A stretch of DNA of 64,000 bases from Brachionus plicatilis. Its lineage: Eukaryota; Rotifera; Eurotatoria; Ploima; Brachionidae. Positions 46,456 to 59,912 of this stretch are shown here, piece by piece. The stretch lies in contig QEOQ01000451.1 of assembly GCA_010279815.1 (NCBI GenBank), positions 544,591-608,590 of the forward strand, in the 5' to 3' direction. The notes under the pieces were generated by a model that did not search any database, was not told the origin of the DNA, and saw only the letters and a list, made by a program, of their open reading frames with translations. A program made the translations under genes and the position numbers. Positions within the stretch are counted from its first letter, which is position 1. Every line of letters starts with the position of its first letter.

Positions 46456-49243
46456 ATGGATTCTATCAATCAATTTTTCGAGCAACCACAGTTTAAGATT
46501 ATTTAAAAATAAGAAAAAATTAAAATAACTCCAAATAATATAAATAAAACACTATCAGTTTCACATTTAGAGGATCAAACCAACGATACCACTTCAGATG
46601 AACAAACGCCCAAAATAGGTTTTGAAATAAAAAAGTTTAAGAGGTTATGTATCAGGAGAGAAAGGACAAAAAACTTCAAAACAATCCAATCTAAAAATCA
46701 ATGAATTAATAATAAATAAATAATTCTTTCAAATAACAATTCTTATGCCTTTGTTAAAAAGATTCTGTTAAGCAATGTCTCAGATCACACACAGCGATTA
46801 CTGAAAAAAGTTAGCACCGCAATTTTTGCCATTTGATGCATTATGCATGTTTTTACAATAAGTATATTGTATTTTATAAAATGCTTACCCACGGAAGTTG
46901 GTTATCTTAATTTTTTAAATAAATAAATATTAAATTAAAGGGGTCTAAAAATTTTCATCCATCTTGCCGAGACATTTTGTTGGTCGACATCAAATAAAAA
47001 CGCTGCCAAGCTCGTAGGGTGGTTTGTGTTTTGTTTACTAGACATGCAAACAGAGTCTCAGGGGTTATATTCAAAAATTCAGGAATAATTTCCTTATTAA
47101 ATCATTTTAGTATATATCAAGACATGGCAAAAAGGATTAAACCTTGAGCCCTTCAAAACATTATCTTAAAAGAATGGCTAAGTAAACTTAAGTCTACCTT
47201 GGTTCAAATGATAGAATTTGAATGACAACTTTTTAGCCATTAATACTGTAAATGCTCTGACTTGTGAATCTTTCTTTAAATTTTTTGAAAAAATATTAAA
47301 TTTTAAGTCATTAAAAAATATTCTAATAAAATAATTATTTTTATATTTCTATAATAATATAATTCTATATAATTCTAATTTTAAAAATAATTTAATCGAA
47401 CTTAAAATAAAAATTAATTTAACTATTTTTCACTTAATTTTTAATAAAATTATAATTTAATAGACCTTACTTTAAGATTTCTTATCAATAAACTAAAAAT
47501 AAATTTTAAATGATTTTACAAGATAACATTTTTCAATTAAGAGTTTACTTTAAAAATCTTCAAAAAAGTCCTTTTTTAATAAAATTTTCTAATAAATAGA
47601 ATTGCTAACCGTTAAAATAAAATATAATTTTAGACAGAAGAAACTTTATGTTTGAATGATGAAGCTGCTTTTTCCATGATTTGGTCAAGTTGTAATCTAT
47701 TCACAATTGAATCTCACAATACAGCCTATTTTACATCACCTTATGCGCAATTATTTAAAAAAAAATTATTTTTTAATTGAATAAATGACTAACTTTAAAG
47801 AATCAAGTTATTTGATTAAATAAAAAAAAAATTTGTCATTTGAACAATATCTTGAATTTCTTAAAAGATTCTAAAATAATTAAACTAAAATTGAAAATAT
47901 TATTGTTTCAAAGATAATTAAAAAATATTTTTGTGAAAAAGAATTTTAAAAAATATTCAAAATTGAACTAAATTAAGAAAAAAAAAAAGTAAAACTAACT
48001 AATATTTAAATTTTAATCAAATAACTGTTTTTTAAAGGGCGATTTGGACAACAGAAACCGTTAATTTCTAATAATGATCAAAGCTTTTAAAAATAATTTT
48101 TTTTATTTGAGAAATGGTGGCTCACAGATAAGAAAAATATATTAACTCGAGATTAAAAAAAAATGGACTTACCTAAATAAAAAAGTAAACTTAATTTATA
48201 TTCCAATCAAGCATAAGTAAACTTTAATGAAAGATAAAGCGCCGAATTAATATTAAAAATTTTCTTTAACTTTCTACTTAAATTTTCTTTCAATATTTTA
48301 TCTAATTATCTCTTTGTTAATATTCTAATTCTAAATTAATTAATTTTTCCTATCCGACTCAACACTATTTACATGAATATTAAGTTTTGCCTGTAAACGG
48401 CTCTTTGAAAAAATAGTAATTTATGTTTGAGATTAAAAAAAAGATAATAAGCCGGCACGTAAATAATTCACATTTAAAGTATATCGTGCTATCATATTCA
48501 ACTTTATTTAAATTAAATTCTAATTTTACACCTTAGCTTTTTTTTTTGATTAATTAGTCAAAAAGTATTGCTCATTAACCAGCACTTGACGGCTGCAAAA
48601 AATTGTTAACGATTGAGATGATAATCAATATCATTTCAAAATCTTTAGCTCAATCTAATTACTCAATAGATTGATTTCAGAAAATAAGTCTACTCTCGCT
48701 CGAAATCTAAGCAAGCTGTTCTAGAAAATCATTAAAAATTCACATTGAGTGACAAGTCAACTGAGAAATGCAGTTATAATTAAAAAATTCTTCCTCGTTC
48801 TTTGATTAATTAATTAAAGAAGGCGACATTAATTTAAATGTAAAGCTCATTCAAAAAAGTCAAAATAAAATCCATAAAAGTGTACACTTTTTTGTTTGAC
48901 TATCAAATCCCTAGATCCTTTTATTTCCGCACATAAAAGAAAACTTTAAACTTGGCATAGATCATGACAAATTTGTTTATATTAAATTAATTCGATAAAT
49001 TCTTAAAAACTAAATCCTAGTTGCTTGTTAAATAGAAATGTAAATTAGCATTTTAATTAAAAAATAACAAAATACAAGATCTTTTTTTGCCATTTGAATA
49101 TTTCTTAAGCTTATTAACTGTTTTTATCTTGAGTTAATTATTTTTAAAATTCACTTTTACTTGAGTTGTCAGGTAAGCCAATATTTGATTGGAGATTAGT
49201 AAATGCTCATCGTTTTCCGGTAGTTGTGCAAATTACAGCAATG
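46456..49243 (+). pseudogene. Scattered hAT-transposase-like fragments
   Basis: Three plus-strand coding-like islands lie between the BarH genes. At 46456 MDSINQFFEQPQFKII is followed by an open frame to about 46705 (SHLEDQTNDTTSDEQTPK). At about 47640-47780 EETLCLNDEAAFSMIWSSCN and then FTIESHNTAYFTSPYAQLF match the spacing of the hAT block preceding the catalytic domain (small-F-x-x-V/I-E ... F ... P-Y). At 49175-49243 KPIFDWRLVNAHRFPVVVQI resembles the C-terminal dimerisation region (W..N..R/K.P.L). Stops and long AT-rich gaps separate them, so any gene is dead. Each similarity is short; this is inference. Confidence 0.4.
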
Positions 49244-50918
49244 GTTTGTGTCAAGTTAAATAATTTTAAATGATTTTGAATTATCATCATTTATTACTCA
49301 AAATAATTTTTTAGTTAAGATTTGATTTTTGTAATTTAAATAGCAATTAGATTTTTAAACAAGAAAGAAAATTCAGTTCACCTTAACTAAAAAAAATTTT
49401 TAAGTTTAAATTCATCTTCTCTTCAACGAAAACTGCTGAAAATTTAAATAGTTATATTTAAACACTTCATCCAATTTTACCAATATAATCATAATTTAAC
49501 ATTTTTTGTCTAAAAAGCAACCTTTATTTTCAAATTTTCTATAATCATTTAAAATGAATTTTTAAAAAGATATTTTTGTTTCCAAAAATTTATTAAATAT
49601 TCAAATTGTCTCGATCTTTTTAGTTTTGGTAAAAAATATTTTATTAAGATAATTATAAGATGATTAGTTTTTCATGAACTCGTTAAATTTGATGATAAAT
49701 TTTGTTATTTTATTTATATTGATTTACTAAAGAATTTTTGAGTTTTTAAATTTTGGTGCATATATTTAAAAATTTCCGCTCATACCTAAATCAAAAGAGG
49801 CATAATTTTTCTACTTCCATAAATAAAATTTAAATTCACAAAAAATTGTTGAATTTTATAAAAAATGTCAATTCAGTCATCTTTTACTAAAAGATTTTTC
49901 TTTTAGCAATCTTTTGTTTAAAAAATAATTTAACCAAAAAGTTAATCAAAGAATTCAATAAATTTGAAATCCTGTGAAAACAATCTTATCAAATTTTCAG
50001 CTTTAATATTTACTGTTGTCAGATAAATAAAGGTGTTTTACTTTTTTTAGTTGTCCAAAAATTTTAGTTTTAATGCTATAAATATTTTATTTCAAAATAA
50101 ACACCACTTGGGTGAGAAAGCTATATTATACAAAGAATTACTTTTAGTTTTTAATCTTTTTAAAAAATAAGTTTTTTTTTTTTGATTCTAAATCTTAATT
50201 GGTTGATTTAGGTTTTGAATCATTGAATGAATCATTGAAAGAATAGCTTAATATATTTTTTAAACTTTTTAAAATTCTTACTAAAAACTAAAATTTAACA
50301 ATTTGTAAAACTATGTCTTTTCAACATTTTTCAAATGATGCATGTTTTAAATGCGTTTGACAATTTGAATCAATACAGCTTTCATTTAAATATCAATTTT
50401 TAGAAATTTTAAACTTTTTTTAAAATTTTAAAAGCTTTGACAGATATAGGTGCATTTAGAGCAAATATAATTTGTTTTTGAATAGATGTAAAATTTAAAA
50501 TAAAGTTCTAATTAATTGTTTATTAATCCAAATTTATGCTTGAAGTAATTAAATCAGCACTTTCAAAAACGTTTCTAACAAATTATAAATTGTTTGTCTG
50601 CAGATTGAATTTTTTAAAAATTCATATCTAGAGGCAATGAATCAGAATCCTTGTTATAAATAGTTCATTTGTTATTTATTATTAAAATTTGTTTAAGGTT
50701 CAAATAGCCAAAAATAAAAATAGAAACTCGAAAACGCTTTATTTTAAAAAATAACAAAACACTTGATATAAAAATTTAAATTAAAAATAACAATATAAAC
50801 TTGAATAAAAAAAACTTGATTAAAATGTCTCTTTTTTTAATTCAATCGGCCAAAAGACCAGAACCAAAAGGCTATTTGTTAGATGTCGAATGTACTCTGA
50901 TACTTGAGAAAAAAAATC

Positions 50919-51635
50919 CTAACAACAAATTGACTCACTTTCATTATCTTTCTTGTATGCTTGCTCATTCGATTTATTACACTGCAAAAGAGAATTAGAG
51001 TAATAGGTTTTTGAATGCGCCAGACCCGATATAGCTTGGTAATTTTGAAAATTCCCCATTAATTGTGGCAAATAGTTAAACTGATTAATAGATGAAGTAG
51101 TTGATTGATTTACACACTGCTGATTCTGAGTATTCGAATTTTGTTCCAAAGCGGCCGCAGCCAAGATCCATTCAAGTCCCATAGAGCTCTGTCTCTTCCA
51201 TTTAGTTCGCCTATTCTGGTACCATGTTTTAACCTGTGTATCAGTCAAATTAAGTCTGCTCGCCAATTCAATCCTGTCCTGTACGTTTAGATATTTGTGT
51301 TTTTCAAAACTTTTCTCAAGTGAATTTAACTGGTAATCGCTGAATGCGGTTCTTGACTTACGATTTTTCTTCAAATTACTGCTACTTGTGCTGCTGCTTC
51401 TGCTTCGACTTCGACTTCTTTCTCCACTTCTACTGCGACTTCTCCGAGTTTCCGAAGAGTGAGAGTTTTCATTTAAGGATTCGTTCAAATAAATTTGCTC
51501 TTCCTCCTCATAAAATGTCGAGTTGTGGGAGCTTACAGCCGCCTGGTCCTGGAAACTGTCAGAGCTTGTCTCATTTAAGTCGAGAATATCGGCAATTAAA
51601 AATGACTTTTTGGGTTTAGTTTTTTGAAAGCTCAT
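50919..51635 (-). CDS. Second BarH-class homeobox gene (divergent paralogue)
   Basis: Intronless frame. I start it at the ATG of [10 protein letters not shown] (51635), not the upstream in-frame TTG at 51668, because the next residues are the FIL/eh1-like motif SFLIADIL (11-18), which sits near the N-terminus. 238 aa. Residues 63-85 are an Arg-Ser-rich then Ser-rich tract. The homeodomain is at about 91-150: [34 protein letters not shown] and [17 protein letters not shown], with the BarH-type WYQNRR. After the homeodomain it reads [14 protein letters not shown] and lacks the BARHL extension AEAGNY found in its neighbour at 43770. The linker is shorter and lacks the acidic block. Same strand and 6 kb apart imply tandem duplication followed by divergence. 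Which copy is ancestral needs a tree. Confidence 0.94.
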   Translation of the reverse strand: MSFQKTKPKKSFLIADILDLNETSSDSFQDQAAVSSHNSTFYEEEEQIYLNESLNENSHSSETRRSRSRSGERSRSRSRSSSTSSSNLKKNRKSRTAFSDYQLNSLEKSFEKHKYLNVQDRIELASRLNLTDTQVKTWYQNRRTKWKRQSSMGLEWILAAAALEQNSNTQNQQCVNQSTTSSINQFNYLPQLMGNFQNYQAISGLAHSKTYYSNSLLQCNKSNEQAYKKDNESESICC

Positions 51636-54600
51636 TCTATGGCAACTTGTTAGAAAAAAAATTTCCAAAAAGTATTTTAATTTATACTCGTTTACAAAAC
51701 AAATATAATTTGATAAAAGATAATTAAGTAGAAAAATTTGATTGGTAGAAACAAAAACTTGTAAAATTAAAAATTCAATTGTTCTAATATATTATTAAAG
51801 TAAATATTTTAAATATTAAAAAAAAGGTTTTTCTTTGTCGAAAATCGAGCTTGTTGTTTCTTTTGAGTGCTATGTTATTTTTGCTAAAATAGAAATTAGC
51901 TGAATATTAAGTTTTAATTTTCTATGAATATTAATTTAAATGCAATTATTGTTTACAAAGTAAATAGATTGTTAACGATTGAAAAAAAAACATCTTTTTA
52001 GTTTAAAAATTAATAAAAATAGTACCATTGGTTACTACAAAAATAATACGAATTATTGGCTTAAAAATGAGTAAAAGATATTTGCTAGCAAATTTTCGGG
52101 TCAAATTTTCAATAAAATTTTTAATTAAAATAAACTTGTTAATTTTAGTTTTCAGTTTTAATCAAGTTTAATTTTTCAGGACTATATTTGGATTATTTTT
52201 GGAAGATTGTTTGATCTAAATCTAATTATTTCTCTATATTTTGCTTACTCTTATCGCGACTATGCGCAATTTTCAATTTTAAGCAAGTTTCTATTTTTTT
52301 TCTTTAATATCAAATTAGGATAATTAAATTTGACTAAAATCCTTGAATTATTTAAATTTTTTTAAAGTAAAATTTGATTATTAGATATTTTTAAAAGTCA
52401 TGATTTTCGAAAAAAAATAAAAATTAATTTCAAAATTTTTCGTTGAAAATATATTTTTCATGTTCATTTTTAATTTGAATCTGTGTAGAAGTTTGTTTTT
52501 TAAAATGAAGCTCCAAATTTTAAATCAAATTAAAGAAGTTCGATTCTTCAAATGTGCTACTATTAAAAAAATAAACGGGGCTAAATATTATTAAATTAAT
52601 TTTATTGGTTTATATTGCATATTTCAGTGCTATTGAAAGTGTGTATTGAAACAAAATGAGTTTTTTAGCAAGACATTAATATGAAGATTCATTAACGAAG
52701 AGCTTAGACCAAAAAAAGTCTTTAACATTAAAGAAAAATATATTATTAAAAATATATTATTAAAAAAATTATTAATTTAATTACAAATGTAGGTCTAAAT
52801 AAAAAATTTAAAAAATTGTAAAATAAAAAAAATTATAAAAATTATTCTGTTTTGAACCAAAACGTTGTTTCTAATTTAAAATTAATCGTTTAATTTTTCA
52901 GACCTTTTTCTGTCTTATTATTTTATGTTCTTCCATTTTAATTATAATAAACTGGAGTTTACTAGGAGTTGGCTGATTCTGAGCTGCTAATGAATTTGAA
53001 GATTCATGATTCAGCTTCACTAACAAGTTTATTCAGTTTAAAAGGAAAAATGTGATGAATTGGTTATTTAATAATTTTTAAATGCGATAAATTGAATTAA
53101 ATTTTAAGATTTTAAACAGATCATATTTTTATAATGTATTACAGAAAATACAAAAAAATTAATACTTTTATATGCCTAAGTTATTTACCTCTTATTTCAT
53201 TTACCTCTAAATATTGGAATTTGAATGGAAATCAATTAAATTTTTCCTTATATATTTAAAGTTCAAATTTAGTAAAATTCATTTTAATACCACTACTTTA
53301 ACTTAATGGGTTTATATTTTTACATTTTTAGCTAAATAGTTTGAGGCTTTTAAATAAAAGACATACCTAATCACTGGAAGACGTAAAAGCAGTATTTGTA
53401 CTAACTTTTAGAACAAAATTTTTTTAAAAAAAATAATAAATTTATAATCTAAAATGACGCTACTGATTAATGTTTGTTTTTTTATAACTTCGAATTTTAG
53501 ATTTTTTATTTATTATGAAATTCAATTTTTATCACATATCGAAATTACAAATGATTATCCTTTTCCTCATAAAGATAAAGATAAAGATTATAAAGCTTTG
53601 CAATATAATCAACAATAAATCTGCAAAGCTATCGAAATTCTCATTGTTTGATTCATTTCAAGTACGAAGGTTATATGATTATTATTATTATGATCGTCAT
53701 TTGAAATTTGTTTTCAGATACTTTCCAAATATTTGAAATTTTTATTTTATGCTTTTTTTGATTGAGAGTTCAGGCAAAAATAATTTTAGTGCTAAACAAT
53801 TAAAATCAAATTTGTGAAATAATTAGCAAATCTTTGAGTTTATAGTTATTCTACCTTAAATTTAAAATAGATTTTGAATTTATTTTTTTGACTTTAAATG
53901 CTACTTATTATTAATAATTTAAATGAAAGAAATTTTAAATTTATATTTATTTAATTTTTTATTTATTTTATTTTTTATTTTAATTTAAAAATTTGATAAA
54001 AATTAATTCAATTAAAAATTTTTTACTTTCTACTTTTCCCTGCATTTTCTCATACTAAAAATCAACTTTCACAACATATTTTTTCAAACGAAAACAGTGA
54101 CAATTGGGAATAATTCCAAAGTTTAAGATAAACTTAATGAAGACGATTCTAGTGTTTTTTATTATAAATTATGGAAATGATTGGTTAATAACTTTGGGCT
54201 TCGTTTGAACCTTGTTGATTAATCCTGAAACTCGAACTTTTATATTTTACCATCATCTAAAATAATTAAAAAAAATTAAAATTCGAAATAAATTCATTAA
54301 AATCACTCATAATTTAAAAATTAGCCAAATTCTATTTTTTAAAGTTTTTTATTTTTTTTTATTTAACTTAATAAGTGATTTAATTTTTGTGTTTGAATCA
54401 CAAAATGTAGCCAATGTTGAAATAACAATGAAAAAGTGCGATGTTTAAATTATTTTTTCAGTTTCAAATAAAAAAATAATTTTAAGTTAATATTGCATGC
54501 ATTTTCATATTTGAAATTAAGTGAAATAGAATGAGTTTAGTTTTAATTTAGAAATTTGAAAAAAAATATTGAAAATTCTTTTTTTAACTTTTAAATTATT

Positions 54601-55443
54601 TATTTATTATTTATTATTTATTTGTTTATCTATACCTTTATCAACCTTCAAAATAAAATATATGAAACAAAAAAATAAAAATAAATTTAAATAAGATAAA
54701 AAAAGGAAAAAAAAAGATTAATAATTCGTTTAGATTTAAATTAATATTCAATCGTTGAAAAACTCGATCTAGTCGGTTTGATGAACCTTAGTTCACATAT
54801 TTTGCGATCAATTTTTGTTATCGTGTTTGTGAACTATAAGTTCACCTAATTTTTTTGTTCACTTAAAGGTGAACCAAAATAGAAATGACTTAAGTGATAA
54901 TTTTAACTTCGTTTGATAAATATTAACAAATACTCAATTTATAAGAAATGGAAAACAGAGCTTAGATAGGTTTTTTAAACTACAAATACTATCTTAAATA
55001 TCATCATAGCACAAACCCAAAGTCAAAATTAAAAAAAAAAAAACAAGTTTTTCAAGCTTGCAATATCAACTTAAAATTATTTCCTAAATCAGAGCAAATG
55101 CTATTTCTAAAGCTCCTTCAAATTTAAAGAAAAACAAAAAAAATGTTAACTTCAATTATTTTTTATTTTTATATCAGTATCGAGAATAAGGCATTCTATT
55201 AAATAGCTATTTTATTCAATTTATTCTCATAGTCTAAAAGTTTTTCACCTAATTTGAGATTTGATCACCTAATTCTATTTCGGTTCAGAGGAAAATAATA
55301 ACATTTTAAAAGCTATGAAAGCTTAAAATTGATTTTGAAAAATGTTAGCTCAAAAAATTTCGATTTAAACAATATATTTAAAAATCTAAATTTAGGTATT
55401 TTCCTTAAAGATAAATTCAAATTTTTAACTGTACGATTATAAG
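51636..55443. other. Intergenic, BarH paralogue to CFAP58 region
   Basis: No supported gene. At 54785-54890 the motif GTTCAC/GTGAAC recurs in both orientations (for example GTGAACTATAAGTTCAC), and GGTGAACCAAAATAGAA near 54873 has an imperfect inverted partner TTCTATTTCGGTTCA near 55276. This suggests a degraded inverted-repeat element of roughly 0.4-0.5 kb. The rest is AT-rich. Confidence 0.4.
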
Positions 55444-56215
55444 CAGGGACGACCAAAAGTTGCTTTTTTTTCCCCAAAAGTTGCTCGAAAATTGCTCGAA
55501 AGTTGCTAAAGTTGCCAACAAAATTTTTGATTTTTTTTAAATAAATTGATGTACGGTACAAATAAAGTTCTTTTAGTATTAAGTATTTTATATTAATATA
55601 GTAAATTAAGTTTGTTAATTAAACAAAATTCCATTCAAATAAAACCCGGTTCAATTTTTGTGTTCTAAAAATAGTCATTTAAAAAAAAAAATTATTAATG
55701 AAACTATTTTAGGTATAAAAAAACCAATTCCAAATTCTAATTTAAAAATAAAAAAAATCAAGTTTCTGTTTCAATTTTAACATTCAAAATTCTCGGTTTG
55801 ATCCACCGGTTCCTGAAAACAATGACTTTTGATATTATGGTACAAAAAATTCGTTATAAAAATAGTTTTATCAGACATTTTTTGTCGATTGTCCGACAAA
55901 ATTATTTTATATTTATCTTCTGAATTCGTTGTGAGGGCCTTCTTCAAAGTTTAAAGTTTGCGATGTTTCTCTTGCAGACTCATTTTTAACATACTTTTCG
56001 CCTGAAAAATGCTTAAGAACTGAGGATCTTTTCTGATTATCGAGCTCGATGTTACAAACGTCGCAAACCAACTTTTGCTTTTTTATCGAAATCGGTTTCG
56101 AGGAAAATTCTTTAAGACGTTTTTGAGGGGTGATTGTGGACATAAAGTTAGGGTTTTAGTCTTTTTTTTCTTATTGCAAAAAAGTTGCTCAAAAGTTGCA
56201 AAAGATTTTTTAGTT
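55444..56215 (-). mobile_element. hAT-like element remnant with a zinc-finger ORF
   Basis: The plus-strand left end begins CAGGGACGACC, a typical hAT tip, followed by repeated AAAGTTGCT subterminal motifs (55456-55520). The same motif recurs at 56180-56205 in the same orientation. Between them a minus-strand frame (56143-55913, 76 codons) starts MSTITPQKRLKEF and contains LVCDVCNIELDNQKRSSVLK followed by HF. The C-x2-C ... H spacing resembles the BED-type finger at the N-terminus of hAT transposases. No DDE domain follows, and the opposite terminal repeat is not visible, so the copy is truncated. Confidence 0.6.
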
Positions 56216-56381
56216 TGTAAAAAAAATTTTTAATTTGAATTTCTGTTTCAATTTTTTTAGATAGTGTCACGCTATTAAATAACTAAAATTATCAATTTTT
56301 TGTTTCTATGGACGAAAAATGCGCGAAAAATTCCCAAAAATATTATTTTTTAAATTATAGTAAAAAAATTAAAATTTCTCC

Positions 56382-58981
56382 ATGGACTCGATAAGAAATC
56401 CATTGAAAAATTCTTCAAATGAAGATGAAGAAAATTCGGTAAAGATAAGTTTAAGCCAACATTCTTTAGATGAAATCCAAAATTTGTTTGAAACCTTTGT
56501 CGAAGAATCAAAAATTGACCGAGTCCTCTCTCGATATCAGCCAAATGTCATCAAAATTTATGAATCTTTACAAAAAGTCCTCAACAATGAAGCCGATTTG
56601 TACAACAAGTTTTTGATTTGTAAAAAAGATCTAAATGAAATAAATATGAAGTATGCACAGGCCTTAAAGCTTTCCAACATTGACAATAAGGCTAAAACTG
56701 ACTTGCTTGAAGAACTTGAAAAAGCATGGAATCAAACCAGTGTGGCAAAAAGCAAAGAAAAGCGAGCCTTGGAGACCATTAATTCTCTTAAGCTAGAAAT
56801 TTTTAATCTTTCAAAATTGGTCGAACAAGGAGTTGGACTGACTATGGGTCAAGAATATAATTTAAGAGAAATATTAAAGGAGAAAGAGAGGATTTTGGCA
56901 GAGAATACTAAGTTAAATGAAGAAATTCTAGAATTAAGATCTGAAATGGAAATTTTGGCAAAAAAAGATGACGAGTATAAACGAGTGATAGAAGAATCTA
57001 AGGTTCAAGTTAACCAAGCAAACCAAGAATTGCTGGGTTGTCAGCTAGAGATTCAAAAGTTAACTCGCAAAAATATTCAACTTGAAGAAGAAATTGAAAA
57101 CCAACATAGACTAAACGATTTAAAAGAGTCCAATCTAAATAAATCGAATCAAAGTAATCAAATTTTGAGGCAAGAAATTTCTAAACTAGAAGCCAATGTG
57201 AGAGAGGTTCAGCTCATTTTGGAAAAAAATAGAAAAGAATCCGAAATTCAAAATAATAGACATTTAAAGTTACAAAACGAATTTGATCAATTGTATTTGA
57301 AAATGGACTCGTTGAGTATGGAAAATGGACAATTGATTCATGAAATAAAAAGAAAAGATGAGTTGATCGAGACCCAAAAGTTTGAAAACATTCAAATTCA
57401 AAAAATGAGGGACTCTTTTGAAAGAAAAATAAAATTACTCGAAGATCAAAAAAAAGAAATAAGCAATAACAAGCAGGTTGTAGAACTTCAAATCGAAAAA
57501 TTAAAAAAGCTAAATGATAATTTGGAAAAAGAGAAAGAAACCAAACAAAAACAAACTGAGACTCTAAACATTGAAAAAGAAACTGTTTATTTAGAGCTTA
57601 AAAAATCAAAAAATGAATGTGCTAATTTTCAAAATCAGATCAAAAATTTAAAAAATGAACTAGAAAGCTTTAGATCTGATAACTTTGGTCTAAAAGGACG
57701 ATTGGAACAGCTAACTAAGACAATCAAAAATTTTGACAAAGAAAGGATTAGACATCAGGAAAATTTAAATGAAATGAACATCAAGCTTAACCAATTTAAT
57801 GAAAAATTAAAGCTAAAAGACTTGGAAATTTTTGATTCCAATCGCAAATATTCGATTCTTGAGTCAAAATTAAGGGATGTCAAACGACTTTACGAGACCA
57901 CTAGGGCAGATAGAAATTTGTACTCGAAAAATTTTTTTAAATCAAAGCAAGAAATTAAGGAAGTAAGTGCTAAAATTGAAACGCATGTCAATTTAGAATC
58001 TGACTTGAAAAAATCACTTCAAAAAAATCGAACTCAGCTTAAACAATTGAAAACGGATAACATTGAATTTAGAAAGAATACAGAAAAATTGGTCACTAAA
58101 CTTGACAAAAATGAGAACTATTTGAAAAATATAGAATCAAAAATTGCTCTCGATGAAAAAAATGAGCAAAAATTAACAAAAATAATTGAAAATGTAGAAA
58201 TAGAATATGTTGTTTTAAAAAATAAAAATTCAAAATTAGAATTTGAAAAAAATATACTGGGCTCTCAATTGATTAGACGCAATGATGAAATATCGCTTTT
58301 GTACGAAAAGATTAGACTTTATGAAAAAATTTTGAAGCGTGGTGAAATTTGTTACCAAAATTTGGAAAATGAACTTAAAATGGTTAAGTCAAAATTGAAT
58401 TCTGTCAAGAGCCAAAATGATGTGTTGAAACAAGACAGGGTTTTGATAAGAGATTTAAAGAAAAAGCTATTTTGGAGTGACCGGGACATTCTGCTGGAAA
58501 AAGCAAAGAGAAATGCAGTTGAAAAAGTTCAAAATTCATTCATAATTCATAAGTGGAGAAGTCTTCAGGGCTATGATCCAAAATCTTTTGAACTCATTAT
58601 GAAATGTAACATTCTCCAAAAAAAATTAATTTTAAAAGTTGAGCAGTTGGTTTCCATGCAAATAAAATTAAGCGAAAAAGACCGGATTTTTTTGGAAATG
58701 AAAAAATTTTTTTCACGCAGAATTACCACTGATGAAGACATGAGAATGTTTCAAGATTTTAGAGTTAAGCTAGATGAAAATTCAAAAAAATTAAAAGTAT
58801 TTCTAATTTTTTCTAGTTGGACCTTTTTAAGAAATATAAAAATTTTTAGACTTTATTGGCTGAAAATAGCATGTTGTCTTCGGTAAATGATAATTTAAAA
58901 TCAGAACTAGAAAAATCAACTCAGGAAGCAAAAGATTATAAGACGAAGTATTTAAATCTCAAGACAAAATTTAATAAATAA
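56382..58981 (+). CDS. CFAP58: CFAP58 (CCDC147), cilia- and flagella-associated coiled-coil protein
   Basis: Axoneme-associated coiled-coil protein needed for motile cilia and sperm flagella (family knowledge). Two exons, 56382-58796 and 58850-58981, join phase 0 to phase 0 for 848 aa, close to human CFAP58 (872). Reading through the donor at 58797 would add an unrelated tail; splicing across the 53-bp intron instead gives a coiled C-terminus with TLLAENSMLSS and DYKTKYLNLKTKF. Diagnostic: the N-terminal block with ALKLSNIDNKAK, EELEKAWNQTSVAKSKEKRA and LVEQGVGLTMGQEYNLREIL, a family signature, then almost continuous heptads. The start is the first Met, with an acidic short leader. AATAAA (58973-58978) overlaps the last codons just before the stop. 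Convergent with complexin. Confidence 0.95.
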
Positions 58982-59912
58982 TATTTTTTGAGTGGCTTTT
59001 TTAAAACTATTTTAATAGAAATATTGAAATTTTAGGAAAAAATTGATTTGTCTTTAAAAAATAATAAAAAGCCCGCTACATCACATATATTCGATGTAAT
59101 AACTTTTTAAAATAAATACAATAATTTAATCTGTTACATTACTTAATAAATAAAATAATATAAAAAAAACATTATATAGATAAAAAATTTTCTTTTAAAG
59201 ATCATTTCGTATATTTCTTGAATAACAGTGAATCGAGGAATTCACGGTATTTTTAGATTAAAAAAATTCAAAATTATTTTGAAAAATCGATTTATTATTA
59301 TCAATGAAATCTTATCAAAGTTTAACTCAATTGAAATCACATTTACATATCATTAATTCATGATGCTGTTTTGAAATTATTAGATATCTTTTTTTTTAAT
59401 TGAAAACTACTTAATTTTTCACTGCAAAAAAAACTAAATTTTCGATCTTTTTAAAAGATCGATATTTTATATCGTAATTTTGTGCTGAAATATGCATTTC
59501 GGTTCCAGTGAGAAAATATTCTAATTTAAAATTTATAATATTTACTGTTTAAATTGATTCTTTAGACAGAATTTTAGTTATATCAGTATGTTTTTTAATT
59601 AATAAGGATTAATTTAAAATGTTATCAAGTAAGGAGCAAAGAATTGCAGTCATTGCTGCATTTTAAAATCGGATTCAGAAAAAAGGCTTATTGTTTTTAA
59701 TTTTTCAAAATATCACAGGGTAATGGGTAAAAAAAAATAAATTTTAAAAAAAGTTCGATATTCCAAAGTGTAAAAGCAAAATACTTTTTTAAATTTTGAA
59801 ATATTCAATTTTATTATGGTTAGTTAAGGTATGATACAAAACAACAATTAAAAAAATTAATTTAAAAGGTAAATCAAATAATTAGAATATTCGCATTCTC
59901 AACGTAATTGAT
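58982..59912. other. Convergent intergenic spacer, CFAP58 and complexin
   Basis: Holds both 3' UTRs. On the complexin strand an AATAAA is present near 59809-59814. No gene supported. Confidence 0.5.

Noticed and set aside
51105..51619. Plus-strand frames of 61 and 91 codons
   Set aside because: They are antisense to the second BarH gene.
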